Assembly: GCA_965229635.1 (NCBI GenBank)
Contig: OZ245894.1
Location: 4,526,001-4,590,000 of the forward strand
DNA from: BQJU01 sp965229635
GTDB lineage: Bacteria > Bacteroidota > Bacteroidia > Chitinophagales > Saprospiraceae
Direction of reading: 5' to 3'
DNA length: 64,000 nt
A program made the translations under genes and the position numbers. Below are positions 1 through 7,173 of the stretch, piece by piece. The first letter of the stretch is position 1; each line of letters starts with the position of its first letter. A model generated the notes under the pieces. That model ran no database searches and was not told the origin of the DNA. It was given only the letters and a program-made list of their open reading frames with translations.

Positions 1-600
1 GTACACCTGCAACTGGAGGAAAAACTACAGAAAAAAATTCCCGTTTACCTCAATGCTTCGCTGGAATACTCCGCCGAATACCAACGCCAGGGAGATATTG
101 TCTTATCGCCCGATAGCATTTCCATTACCGGTCCGAGTAGCCGGGTCGAACCGCTGCGTTACTGGCCAACTGACTCATTGATCTTGAAGGATATCCAGCT
201 GAGCAAAGAAGTCAAATTGGCGCTGACCGAACCACCGGCTGAACTTCAATTGTCACCCCAGTCCATCACGGTCTCAATTCCGGTGGAGCAGTTTACCGAA
301 AAGAGTTTATTCGTTCCCCTGAAGGTCATGAATGCTCCCACCGCAGATAGCCTCAAGGTCTTTCCCGACATCATTCGCATCAATTGTGTAGTGGGCTTGA
401 GCCAATACGATACACTTTCTTCCAAGGACTTTTCCATTGAGGTGGACCTGAAGAGTATTCGGCTCAACGAAGGAAAAAATAGCGTGCCCATCCAGGTGAC
501 CCGCCATCCAACTTACGTCAAGAATGTGACCCTTTCGCCCAAAGCGGCGGAGTTTTTTATTTTGAAAAGAGAGCAAGAACAAGTTACTGAAGAGGAGTAG
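1..600 (+). CDS. YbbR/CdaR-like domain protein (3' part)
   Basis: The reading frame is open from the first base to the stop at 598-600, so this is the C-terminal ~199 residues of a gene that starts left of the window. The visible protein is beta-rich and repeats a YbbR-type pattern: a PVYLNASLEY strand, then SPDSISITGPSSRV, and later the related SPQSITVSIPVEQFTEKSL. YbbR domains occur in extracytoplasmic proteins such as CdaR, which controls the cyclic-di-AMP synthase CdaA; in Bacteroidota a YbbR protein commonly sits near cdaA. The N-terminal membrane helix expected for the family lies outside the window. The end is charged (RREQEQ-like, EEE) and is followed by the dnaG promoter region. Family assignment rests on the repeat pattern; the exact role is inferred. 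Confidence 0.65.
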   Translation, partial: VHLQLEEKLQKKIPVYLNASLEYSAEYQRQGDIVLSPDSISITGPSSRVEPLRYWPTDSLILKDIQLSKEVKLALTEPPAELQLSPQSITVSIPVEQFTEKSLFVPLKVMNAPTADSLKVFPDIIRINCVVGLSQYDTLSSKDFSIEVDLKSIRLNEGKNSVPIQVTRHPTYVKNVTLSPKAAEFFILKREQEQVTEEE

Positions 601-637
601 ACGGGAACGGCAAATTGTGGGATTTTGAATTGAATCA

Positions 638-672
638 TTTCCACGACAATCCGCCAGAAATTGCTATTTTTG
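638..672 (+). promoter_or_regulatory. putative dnaG promoter
   Basis: TATTTTTG at 665-672 matches the Bacteroidota -7 consensus TAnnTTTG. A weak TTTC at 638-641 lies 23 nt upstream as a possible -33 element. The -7 box ends 23 nt before the proposed TTG start of dnaG, the same distance as at several other genes in this window. Confidence 0.4.
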
Positions 673-694
673 AAAAAACCAAAAAGCAGTCGGC

Positions 695-2662
695 TTGATT
701 GATCCAAAAAGTGTTCAGGAGGTATTGGAAGCAGCTCGGGTGGAGGACGTTATTCAGGACTTTGTTAACCTGAAGCGACGCGGCGTCAACCTGATTGGAT
801 TGTGTCCTTTTCACAACGAGAAAACACCTTCTTTTGTGGTCTCACCGGCGAAGAATATCTATAAGTGCTTCGGTTGTGGCCAGGCCGGGGGACCTCCGCA
901 GTTTCTGATGGAACACGAGCACCTTTCTTTTCCCGAAGCCATTCGGTATCTGGCCAGTAAATATGGCATCAAGATCGAAGAAAAGGAACTTTCTCCCGAG
1001 ATGCGCCAGCAGCAACAGGAGGCAGAAAGCTTGTATCTGGTCAATCAATTTGCCAAGGAATTTTACGAAGACAAACTGTTCAATTCCGACATTGGTCGAA
1101 GCGTAGGACTCAATTACTTCAAGGAAAGGGGCTTTCGCGAAGAAACCATCAAGAAGTTTGGCCTCGGCTTTGCGCCGGAGTCCAAAGATGCGTTGACATT
1201 GGCGGCGGTCAATAAGGGTTATAGTGCGGATTTATTAAAAAAATTGGGCTTAACGAGCCAATACGACCGCGATTTTTTCCGCAATCGGGTCATGTTTACC
1301 ATTCGTAACCTGTCGGGAAAGGTCATTGCCTTTGCGGGGCGGATTATGGTAAAAGACCCGAAGGCACCCAAATATGTCAACTCTCCCGAAACGGAAATCT
1401 ATCACAAAAGCAAGGTCCTATACGGTGCCTATTTTGCTAAGCAGGCCATCCGTCGGCAGGATGAATGTATTCTGGTAGAAGGCTATACCGATGTGATCTC
1501 CCTACACCAGGCCGGTATTGAAAACGTAGTGGCTTCATCCGGAACATCTCTGACCGTTGACCAAATCAAGCTAATTAAGCGGTTTACCCCAAATGTCAAG
1601 ATATTGTACGATGGTGACTTTGCCGGTATCAAGGCCGCCATGCGAGGGGTTGATTTGTTGCTGGAGCAGGACTTAAACGTCAAGATTGTGCTATTGCCGG
1701 AAGGCGAAGATCCCGATTCGTACTTAAGTCAGGTCGGTGTTTCCAGCTTTCGCGAATACATCGATGGGCAGGCGAAGGACTTTATCATGTTTAAGGCCAA
1801 CCTGCTCAAGGAAGAAGCCGGAAATGATCCCATCAAACGCACCAATCTGATCAAGGAAATTGTGACCAGTATCTCCCTCATTCCCGACCCGATCAAGCGA
1901 TCGGTGTACATCAAGGAATGTGCTCGCATTTTCGAGGTGCCGGAGCAATTGCTGGTGGGGGAAACCAATAAGTCGGTAAGCAAAAAACTAAAACGAACCC
2001 AACAAGACCGGCAAATTGCCGCCCGCCAGGCCGCCCGCAAGGGCGAAGCCGTACCGGAAACGGAAGTATTACCCCCGGAGCCTTCCGAAAAGATCGTGAC
2101 CTCCGGTGATGAATTCCAGGAGCGGGATATCATCCGTATTCTGATTACCTTCGGTGGAGAAATTTTTGACCCCGCCGAGCAAATGTCTGTGGCGCAATAC
2201 ATTTTGCATAATGTAGAGGACGTTCTGGAAGATTTTGATAGTACCTTCTACCAGGAGATCATCCGGGAAGTGCAGCAAAAATTATCCGAAGGCGTGGTCA
2301 TCAACGATCAGTATTTCATCAACCATGAGAATACCAAGATCAGCGAACTGGCCATTGGCTTCCTGGCTTCTCCATACGAATTCAGCACCAACTGGGCGGA
2401 AAAGCATGACATCCATCTCACCCAAAAGCCACCGGAAAAGAATTTCTCCAATGATAGCGTGGAAGCACTCAAGCGTTTCCGTCTCAAAAAGATCATCAAT
2501 ATCTGTGAAAAGAATCAGGAAAAGATTAAGGAATTGGCGATGGCTGGAAAAGATGAGGAAGTAGCTGCCCACCTGCGAGTGCACCAAAAGCTGACCGAAA
2601 TCCGCCGTGAGCTGACGGATGAGTTGAAGACGGTGGTGCCGAAGGGGTACAACCTGCGCTAA
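695..2662 (+). CDS. dnaG: DNA primase DnaG
   Basis: Replicative primase, which makes the RNA primers for lagging-strand synthesis with the DnaB helicase. 655 residues, normal for the family. The N-terminal CHC2 zinc finger is visible as C37-P-F-H40 and C58-x2-C61. The TOPRIM catalytic core follows with EGYTD (Glu262) and YDGD (Asp306, Asp308), then LLPEGEDPDSYL. The C-terminal ~200 residues are the more variable helicase-binding region. The start is a TTG at 695: the protein then begins IDPKSVQEVLEAARVEDVI, which fits the family's N-terminus, and a -7 promoter box ends 23 nt upstream. No ATG lies in frame before the zinc finger. After the second zinc-finger cysteine it reads QAGGPPQF, where many relatives have a GGD motif; this is probably lineage variation. 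Confidence 0.95.
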   Translation: MIDPKSVQEVLEAARVEDVIQDFVNLKRRGVNLIGLCPFHNEKTPSFVVSPAKNIYKCFGCGQAGGPPQFLMEHEHLSFPEAIRYLASKYGIKIEEKELSPEMRQQQQEAESLYLVNQFAKEFYEDKLFNSDIGRSVGLNYFKERGFREETIKKFGLGFAPESKDALTLAAVNKGYSADLLKKLGLTSQYDRDFFRNRVMFTIRNLSGKVIAFAGRIMVKDPKAPKYVNSPETEIYHKSKVLYGAYFAKQAIRRQDECILVEGYTDVISLHQAGIENVVASSGTSLTVDQIKLIKRFTPNVKILYDGDFAGIKAAMRGVDLLLEQDLNVKIVLLPEGEDPDSYLSQVGVSSFREYIDGQAKDFIMFKANLLKEEAGNDPIKRTNLIKEIVTSISLIPDPIKRSVYIKECARIFEVPEQLLVGETNKSVSKKLKRTQQDRQIAARQAARKGEAVPETEVLPPEPSEKIVTSGDEFQERDIIRILITFGGEIFDPAEQMSVAQYILHNVEDVLEDFDSTFYQEIIREVQQKLSEGVVINDQYFINHENTKISELAIGFLASPYEFSTNWAEKHDIHLTQKPPEKNFSNDSVEALKRFRLKKIINICEKNQEKIKELAMAGKDEEVAAHLRVHQKLTEIRRELTDELKTVVPKGYNLR

Positions 2663-2670
2663 AAAGGTTA

Positions 2671-2901
2671 GGTGAAATTTATTTCATCTAAAAAATGGAA
2701 CATTTTTTGAATACTCCTTGAGTCTCGCCTAAGGGTAACGAAAAGAAGTGAAAAAGAGGATTTTTTGAACCACATAAGGCACATAAGGAGAAAAAAGAAT
2801 AAGAGTAGAATCGCCTATTCGGCGATGAATTTTGGAACCACAAAAGTGACAAGAGGACACAAAAGTATGACTAGAAAAAATCATTTTGATTTTTTCTAGT
2901 C
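2671..2901. repeat. dispersed intergenic hairpin module, locus 1
   Basis: Fills most of the 382-bp gap between convergent dnaG and fbaA. In order it holds: the palindrome TGAAATTTATTTCATC (2673-2688, 11 nt after the dnaG stop); a TTTTTTGAACCACAT block (from 2761) followed by a second AACCACA block (from 2837), the two being imperfect repeats of each other; a hairpin ATCGCC-TATTC-GGCGAT (2810-2826); and a long A/T-run hairpin from GACTAG to CTAGTC (2869-2901). The same motifs occur in the same order at 6869-7073. No plausible protein is encoded. The last hairpin could end transcription in both directions. Confidence 0.75.
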
Positions 2902-3002
2902 ACCATCATGTTAATCGTTCATCCTGTCAGAAGAAAAGTCAACATCTAGTAAAGCCCTTTTGAAGTAACCTGCAAGGTTATTTCAAAGATTAGCTCCAAA
3001 AC

Positions 3003-3037
3003 AAAAAAGTCTTCTCGAAAACCGAGAAGACTTTTTT
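3003..3037. terminator. bidirectional rho-independent terminator
   Basis: AAAAAAGTCTTCTCG, loop AAAAC, CGAGAAGACTTTTTT: a perfect 15-bp stem with A/T runs on both flanks. It lies 8 nt after the fbaA stop on the minus strand and can also stop read-through from dnaG. Confidence 0.85.
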
Positions 3038-3044
3038 GTTCTAT

Positions 3045-4130
3045 CTACGCATTGCGATTGATGCAATTCAGATCTTCGAAGGCTGTCTTTAGTCTTTCGA
3101 CAAAAGTGCCTTCGCCGGCCCGCAGCCACACCCGTGGGTCGTAGTGCTTTTTGTTGGGCTGATCATCGCCATCGGGGTTACCGATTTGGGCTTGCAGGTA
3201 ATCGCGTTTGCCTTCGTAGTAGTTTTTCACGCCATCCCAGAAGGCCCATTGCATATCAGTGTCGATGTTCATTTTTACCGCACCGTATTCAATTGCTTCG
3301 CGGATTTCTTCACGAGAAGAACCCGAACCACCGTGGAAGACAAAGTTGATCGGATTATCATCACTCAGGTTGAATTTATCCTTCACGTATTCCTGAGAGT
3401 TCTTCAGGATGATTGGCTTCAGTTCAACATTGCCCGGCTTGTATACACCGTGTACATTACCAAAGGCGGCGGCAATGGTAAAGCGATTGCTCACCTTGCT
3501 CAATTCTGCATAAGCATAGGCCACCTCTTCCGGTTGGGTATATAAACGAGAACTGTCAATATCCGTATTGTCTACACCATCTTCTTCGCCACCGGTTACG
3601 CCCAGTTCAATTTCCAGGGTCATGCCAATCTTATCCATGCGTTCCAGAAATTTGACGCAAGTCTCCACATTCTCAGTAATTGGCTCTTCAGAAAGGTCGA
3701 TCATATGAGAGCTGTACAGAGGATATCCACGTGATTCGAAAAACTTCTCACCTGCATCAACCAGCCCTTCAATCCAGGGCAAAATCTTTCTGGCGCAGTG
3801 GTCGGTATGCATGATCACGGTTACACCATAAGCTTTGGCCATAGTGTGTACGTGCATGGCACCCGAGATAGCACCGAGTACAGCGGCTTTCTGGTTGTCG
3901 TTGGGCAGTGACTTTCCGGCAAAGAAAGTAGAACCACCGTTGGAAAACTGGATGATTACCGGTGAGTTGACTGCTTTTGCGGTTTCCAGCACTGCGTTAA
4001 TGGAATTGGTGCCAATAACGTTGACGGCCGGCATGGCAAAATTGTGCTCGTTGGCATAATTCAGCAGCTCGGTAACCTCATCGCCATATAGTACTCCAGG
4101 ACGAAATCTGGTCTTTGTTGCAGTTGACAT
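3045..4130 (-). CDS. fbaA: class II fructose-bisphosphate aldolase
   Basis: Cleaves or forms fructose-1,6-bisphosphate from dihydroxyacetone phosphate and glyceraldehyde-3-phosphate in glycolysis and gluconeogenesis, in the cytoplasm. 361 residues, as in the E. coli FbaA (class IIA) branch. The zinc and catalytic residues are in HTDHC (Asp110, His111), TLEIELG (residues 171-177), GNVHG (His227) and FHGGSGSS (His266); the class IIA TGGEEDGVDN segment follows residue 178. The gene lies 36 nt downstream of trxB on the same strand, so it is probably co-transcribed from the promoter at 5139-5168, and it ends at a strong terminator. Nothing looks unusual. Confidence 0.96.
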   Translation of the reverse strand: MSTATKTRFRPGVLYGDEVTELLNYANEHNFAMPAVNVIGTNSINAVLETAKAVNSPVIIQFSNGGSTFFAGKSLPNDNQKAAVLGAISGAMHVHTMAKAYGVTVIMHTDHCARKILPWIEGLVDAGEKFFESRGYPLYSSHMIDLSEEPITENVETCVKFLERMDKIGMTLEIELGVTGGEEDGVDNTDIDSSRLYTQPEEVAYAYAELSKVSNRFTIAAAFGNVHGVYKPGNVELKPIILKNSQEYVKDKFNLSDDNPINFVFHGGSGSSREEIREAIEYGAVKMNIDTDMQWAFWDGVKNYYEGKRDYLQAQIGNPDGDDQPNKKHYDPRVWLRAGEGTFVERLKTAFEDLNCINRNA

Positions 4131-4166
4131 ACGTGGATGTTTTATTTAAAGATTTTGGTATAAATG

Positions 4167-5111
4167 TTAAATGATGCCCTTCTCTACCAGGTAGCGCTCT
4201 GCATCGAGTGCGGCCATACAACCAGTACCGGCAGCAGTGACAGCCTGACGGTACACCTTATCCTGTGCATCACCGCTGGCGAATACCCCTTCGACCTTGG
4301 TCTTGGCGGTACCAGGTACGGCTTTGAGGTAGCCCACCTGATCCATATCCAGCCAGCCTTTGAAAATATCAGTATTGGGCTTGTGGCCAATGGCTACAAA
4401 GAAGCCCTTAACCGGAATCTCGGTTTCTTCCTGGGTTTTATTGTTGATTACGCGAACACCCTCAACGGTTTCGGCACCCAGTACTTCCTGAGTTTCCGTA
4501 TTCCAATGTACAATAATATTTTCCGTTTTGAAGACTCTTTCCTGCATGATTTTGGAAGCGCGTAGCTCATCGCGGCGCACCAACAGGTGTACTTTGGGGC
4601 ACAATTTGGCCAGATAGGTGGCTTCTTCGGCTGCAGTATCCCCACCGCCAACCACGGCTACTTCCTGTCCACGGTAGAAAAATCCGTCACAAACGGCACA
4701 GGCTGATACACCTTTGCTATTTAGGCGTTGTTCGGATTCGAGACCAAGCCATTTGGCACTGGCACCAGTAGCGATAATAACCGTGTCGGCTTCAACTTCC
4801 TGGCCACTTTCCGTCCATACTTTATGTACAGGACCGGTAAAGTCGACTTTAGAAATCAATTCATATCGTACATCAGTACCAAAGCGTTCTGCCTGTTTCC
4901 GGAAATGGTCCATCATCTCCGGACCCATGATGCCATCCGGGTATCCCGGATAGTTTTCAACATCAGTGGTAATCATCAACTGACCACCGGGTTGTTCACC
5001 GGTGTATATTACAGGGCTTAAATTGGCTCTGGCGGCGTAAATAGCGGCCGTATAGCCTGCAGGTCCTGATCCGATAATCAGACACCGTACATGTTCCTTT
5101 CCTTCTGCCAT
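4167..5111 (-). CDS. trxB: thioredoxin-disulfide reductase
   Basis: FAD enzyme that reduces thioredoxin with NADPH in the cytoplasm. 314 residues from the ATG at 5111. The FAD-binding GSGPAG is at residues 14-19, the redox pair is C138-A-V-C141 followed by DGFF, and the NADPH-binding GGGDTA is at 155-160. A longer open frame reaches 5213, but its extra 34 residues do not resemble the family, and the promoter at 5139-5168 lies inside that extension, so the inner ATG is preferred. It is upstream of fbaA in a two-gene operon. The likely substrate TrxA is encoded at 22825-23145. Confidence 0.95.
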   Translation of the reverse strand: MAEGKEHVRCLIIGSGPAGYTAAIYAARANLSPVIYTGEQPGGQLMITTDVENYPGYPDGIMGPEMMDHFRKQAERFGTDVRYELISKVDFTGPVHKVWTESGQEVEADTVIIATGASAKWLGLESEQRLNSKGVSACAVCDGFFYRGQEVAVVGGGDTAAEEATYLAKLCPKVHLLVRRDELRASKIMQERVFKTENIIVHWNTETQEVLGAETVEGVRVINNKTQEETEIPVKGFFVAIGHKPNTDIFKGWLDMDQVGYLKAVPGTAKTKVEGVFASGDAQDKVYRQAVTAAGTGCMAALDAERYLVEKGII

Positions 5112-5138
5112 TTTTTTAACTGTTTCGTAGAATTTGCG

Positions 5139-5168
5139 CAAAAATAAGAAATACTTAGACTTAACAAA
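5139..5168 (-). promoter_or_regulatory. trxB-fbaA promoter
   Basis: Read on the minus strand: TTTG (5168-5165), 18 nt, TATTTTTG (5146-5139). This is a very good match to the Bacteroidota -33/-7 consensus TTTG-N17-23-TAnnTTTG. The -7 box ends 27 nt before the trxB ATG. Confidence 0.65.
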
Positions 5169-5317
5169 CGCTTTAGCCAACCCTAAGGTTGAATCATCGC
5201 CACAAACCGACATTTACCGATGAAAAAGGGCCGCTCGTCGCATGATTTTGGAAATTTAAGGGCAAATGCATAGCTTGTATCAGGTTTGAAACGTTATTAT
5301 TAGAAATACCACTGTTT

Positions 5318-6850
5318 ATGTTTGTTGCTCTTTTGTATCCCGCGGGTTTTGTTTTTGCGATCATTGGTATCGCGCTCTGGTTTTTTGTTGGTGATTCGGC
5401 GAAAGCCAATATCTTCAAAACCATGGTTTTTGGAGGCCTAGGCCTTTATGCCGTAGGCGTAGTAGGTGCTGATGCCGCCTTTTCCGACAAACTCGCCGTC
5501 ATGTTTCGCGATCTGATGATTGTAGGCTTTACGGGATTGATCTTTCAATTCCTGGCGGGCAAGAAATCGGCTTTTCTGGTCGGCTTTATTTTTCTGATGG
5601 TGGGGCTGTTGTTATATACCAAATATGTATTAGAACCTTCATTTGTTCCCGTTGCACAGGAATCTTCAGCATTGAGTTTAGCCTCGGAAGGTGAATTGCT
5701 GGTGGAACTGAAAGAGGGTACGGCTATTGCCGAATTACAATCTATCCTGGACCAATACCAACTGACCGCTGAAAGAGCGTTTTACCCGGAAGATGCAGCA
5801 GAAACCGACCTTGATGACTACTATCTGATTGATGTTCCGAATAATCGTTTATCTCAATTATCGGAGATTAAATCGGCCATTAACGCTTCCAATCAAATCG
5901 ATTGGCTGGAAGATAATGAGGAAATCACGGTTGCTCCACAGCCGGGAAAAAAGCTTCCGGAGATCAATCGTAAATACGGTATTAACGATCCTGGGCTGGA
6001 AAACCTTTGGGGCTTTCAGGCCATGGAGATGGATCAATTGTATGACTTTCTGGAAAGCAACAAAATTCAACCCAAGAAAAAGGCAATGATTGCTATTTTG
6101 GATACAGGAGTGGACGCCAATCACGAAGATATCAAGGCCAACTTCAAATCAATCGAATCCTCTTCTGATAATGATCCTATGGGACACGGAACTCATTGTG
6201 CCGGAATTGCCGGAGCGGTTTCCAATAATGGGGTAGGGGTGGCCTCTTACTCCCGCGACAATCGCTTTACGCAAGTAAGTAGCGTTAAAGTATTGAATAG
6301 TTACGGTATGGGAACCCAGCAAACCATCATCAAAGGCATTATCAAAGCTGCTGATGAAGGCGCTGATGTCATTTCCCTTTCTTTGGGTGGTCGATCCAAT
6401 CAAAGTCGACAGGAGGCTTACCGCAAAGCGGTAAGGTACGCCAATAAGAAAGGTGCTATCGTTATCGCTGCGGCCGGCAATGCCAATCGCAATGCCAAGG
6501 AGTTTTCGCCGGTGAATGCAAAAGGTGTCATTGGCGTCAGTGCCGTAGATCCTGAATTGCAGCGTGCCGTATTTTCCAATTATGTCAATGACATTGATAT
6601 GGGCGTGGCTGCTCCGGGCGTGAATATCTATTCCACCATTCCCGATAGCAAATACGCGACTTTCAACGGTACGTCAATGGCAACCCCATACGTCTCAGGA
6701 TTGGTGGGATTGATGAAAAGTATCAAGCCGGATATTACCACAAAACAGGTCTACCAATTGCTAAAGCAAAACGGCAAAAAGACCACTAATCCGCAGGAAA
6801 CGGGTGCCTTTATTTATCCAGTAGCGACGATTAAAGCGCTGGTGAAATAA
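5318..6850 (+). CDS. membrane-tethered S8 (subtilisin-like) serine protease
   Basis: 510 residues in three parts. Residues 1-105 hold about four hydrophobic segments (roughly 3-24, 34-50, 66-80, 86-104) instead of a cleavable signal peptide. Residues ~125-205 look like an inhibitor-I9-type propeptide (GELLVELKEGTAIAELQ, ending in WLEDNEEI). Residues ~215-510 are the subtilase domain with the full triad: Asp262 (ILDTGVD), His290 (GHGTHCAG) and Ser453 (NGTSMATPYVSG), plus oxyanion Asn388 (AAAGN). The intact triad predicts an active protease held at the inner membrane, with the catalytic domain probably periplasmic; the topology is an inference. It is divergent from trxB, and convergent with the M16 protease across a repeat-filled gap. 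No T9SS sorting domain is present. Confidence 0.88.
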   Translation: MFVALLYPAGFVFAIIGIALWFFVGDSAKANIFKTMVFGGLGLYAVGVVGADAAFSDKLAVMFRDLMIVGFTGLIFQFLAGKKSAFLVGFIFLMVGLLLYTKYVLEPSFVPVAQESSALSLASEGELLVELKEGTAIAELQSILDQYQLTAERAFYPEDAAETDLDDYYLIDVPNNRLSQLSEIKSAINASNQIDWLEDNEEITVAPQPGKKLPEINRKYGINDPGLENLWGFQAMEMDQLYDFLESNKIQPKKKAMIAILDTGVDANHEDIKANFKSIESSSDNDPMGHGTHCAGIAGAVSNNGVGVASYSRDNRFTQVSSVKVLNSYGMGTQQTIIKGIIKAADEGADVISLSLGGRSNQSRQEAYRKAVRYANKKGAIVIAAAGNANRNAKEFSPVNAKGVIGVSAVDPELQRAVFSNYVNDIDMGVAAPGVNIYSTIPDSKYATFNGTSMATPYVSGLVGLMKSIKPDITTKQVYQLLKQNGKKTTNPQETGAFIYPVATIKALVK

Positions 6851-6868
6851 CGGTTGGGTATGGTTGCG

Positions 6869-7073
6869 TGAAATTTATTTCATCCACCTGGTGACAAGTG
6901 AAGCAAAGAGCTTGAATCGCTGGCGCTGCAAGTTTTTTTGAACCACATCAGACACATAGGAAGAAAGGGCCATAGGAACGGAATCGCCTATTCGGCGATC
7001 ATTTTTTGAACCACAAAAGCGACAAAAGGACACAGAAGAGAAACGAGAAAAAATCATCTTGATTTTTCTCGTT
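6869..7073. repeat. dispersed intergenic hairpin module, locus 2
   Basis: Fills most of the 323-bp gap between the convergent subtilase and M16 genes. Order: palindrome TGAAATTTATTTCATC (6869-6884); a TTTTTTTGAACCACAT block (from 6933); hairpin ATCGCC-TATTC-GGCGAT (6983-6999); a second AACCACAAAAGCGACA block (from 7009); and a hairpin from AACGAG to CTCGTT (7042-7073) whose stem differs from locus 1 by compensated changes. The motif set and order match 2671-2901. The rest of the gap, 7074-7173, shows nothing recognisable. Confidence 0.75.
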
Positions 7074-7173
7074 AGCACCATGTAAATTGTCCAGAAAAAG
7101 TCAATGTCATGAGTGCCTTCGCCTGTTATGGTAAACCTCTTATGGTTAAATTTCCAGTCAACATAGGATTTGT

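Noticed and set aside
2671..3037. CRISPR-like array in the repeat-rich gap
   Set aside because: The repeated blocks are few, unequal in length and not separated by uniform spacers.
5112..5213. 34-residue N-terminal extension of trxB
   Set aside because: Contains the trxB promoter and does not match the family start.
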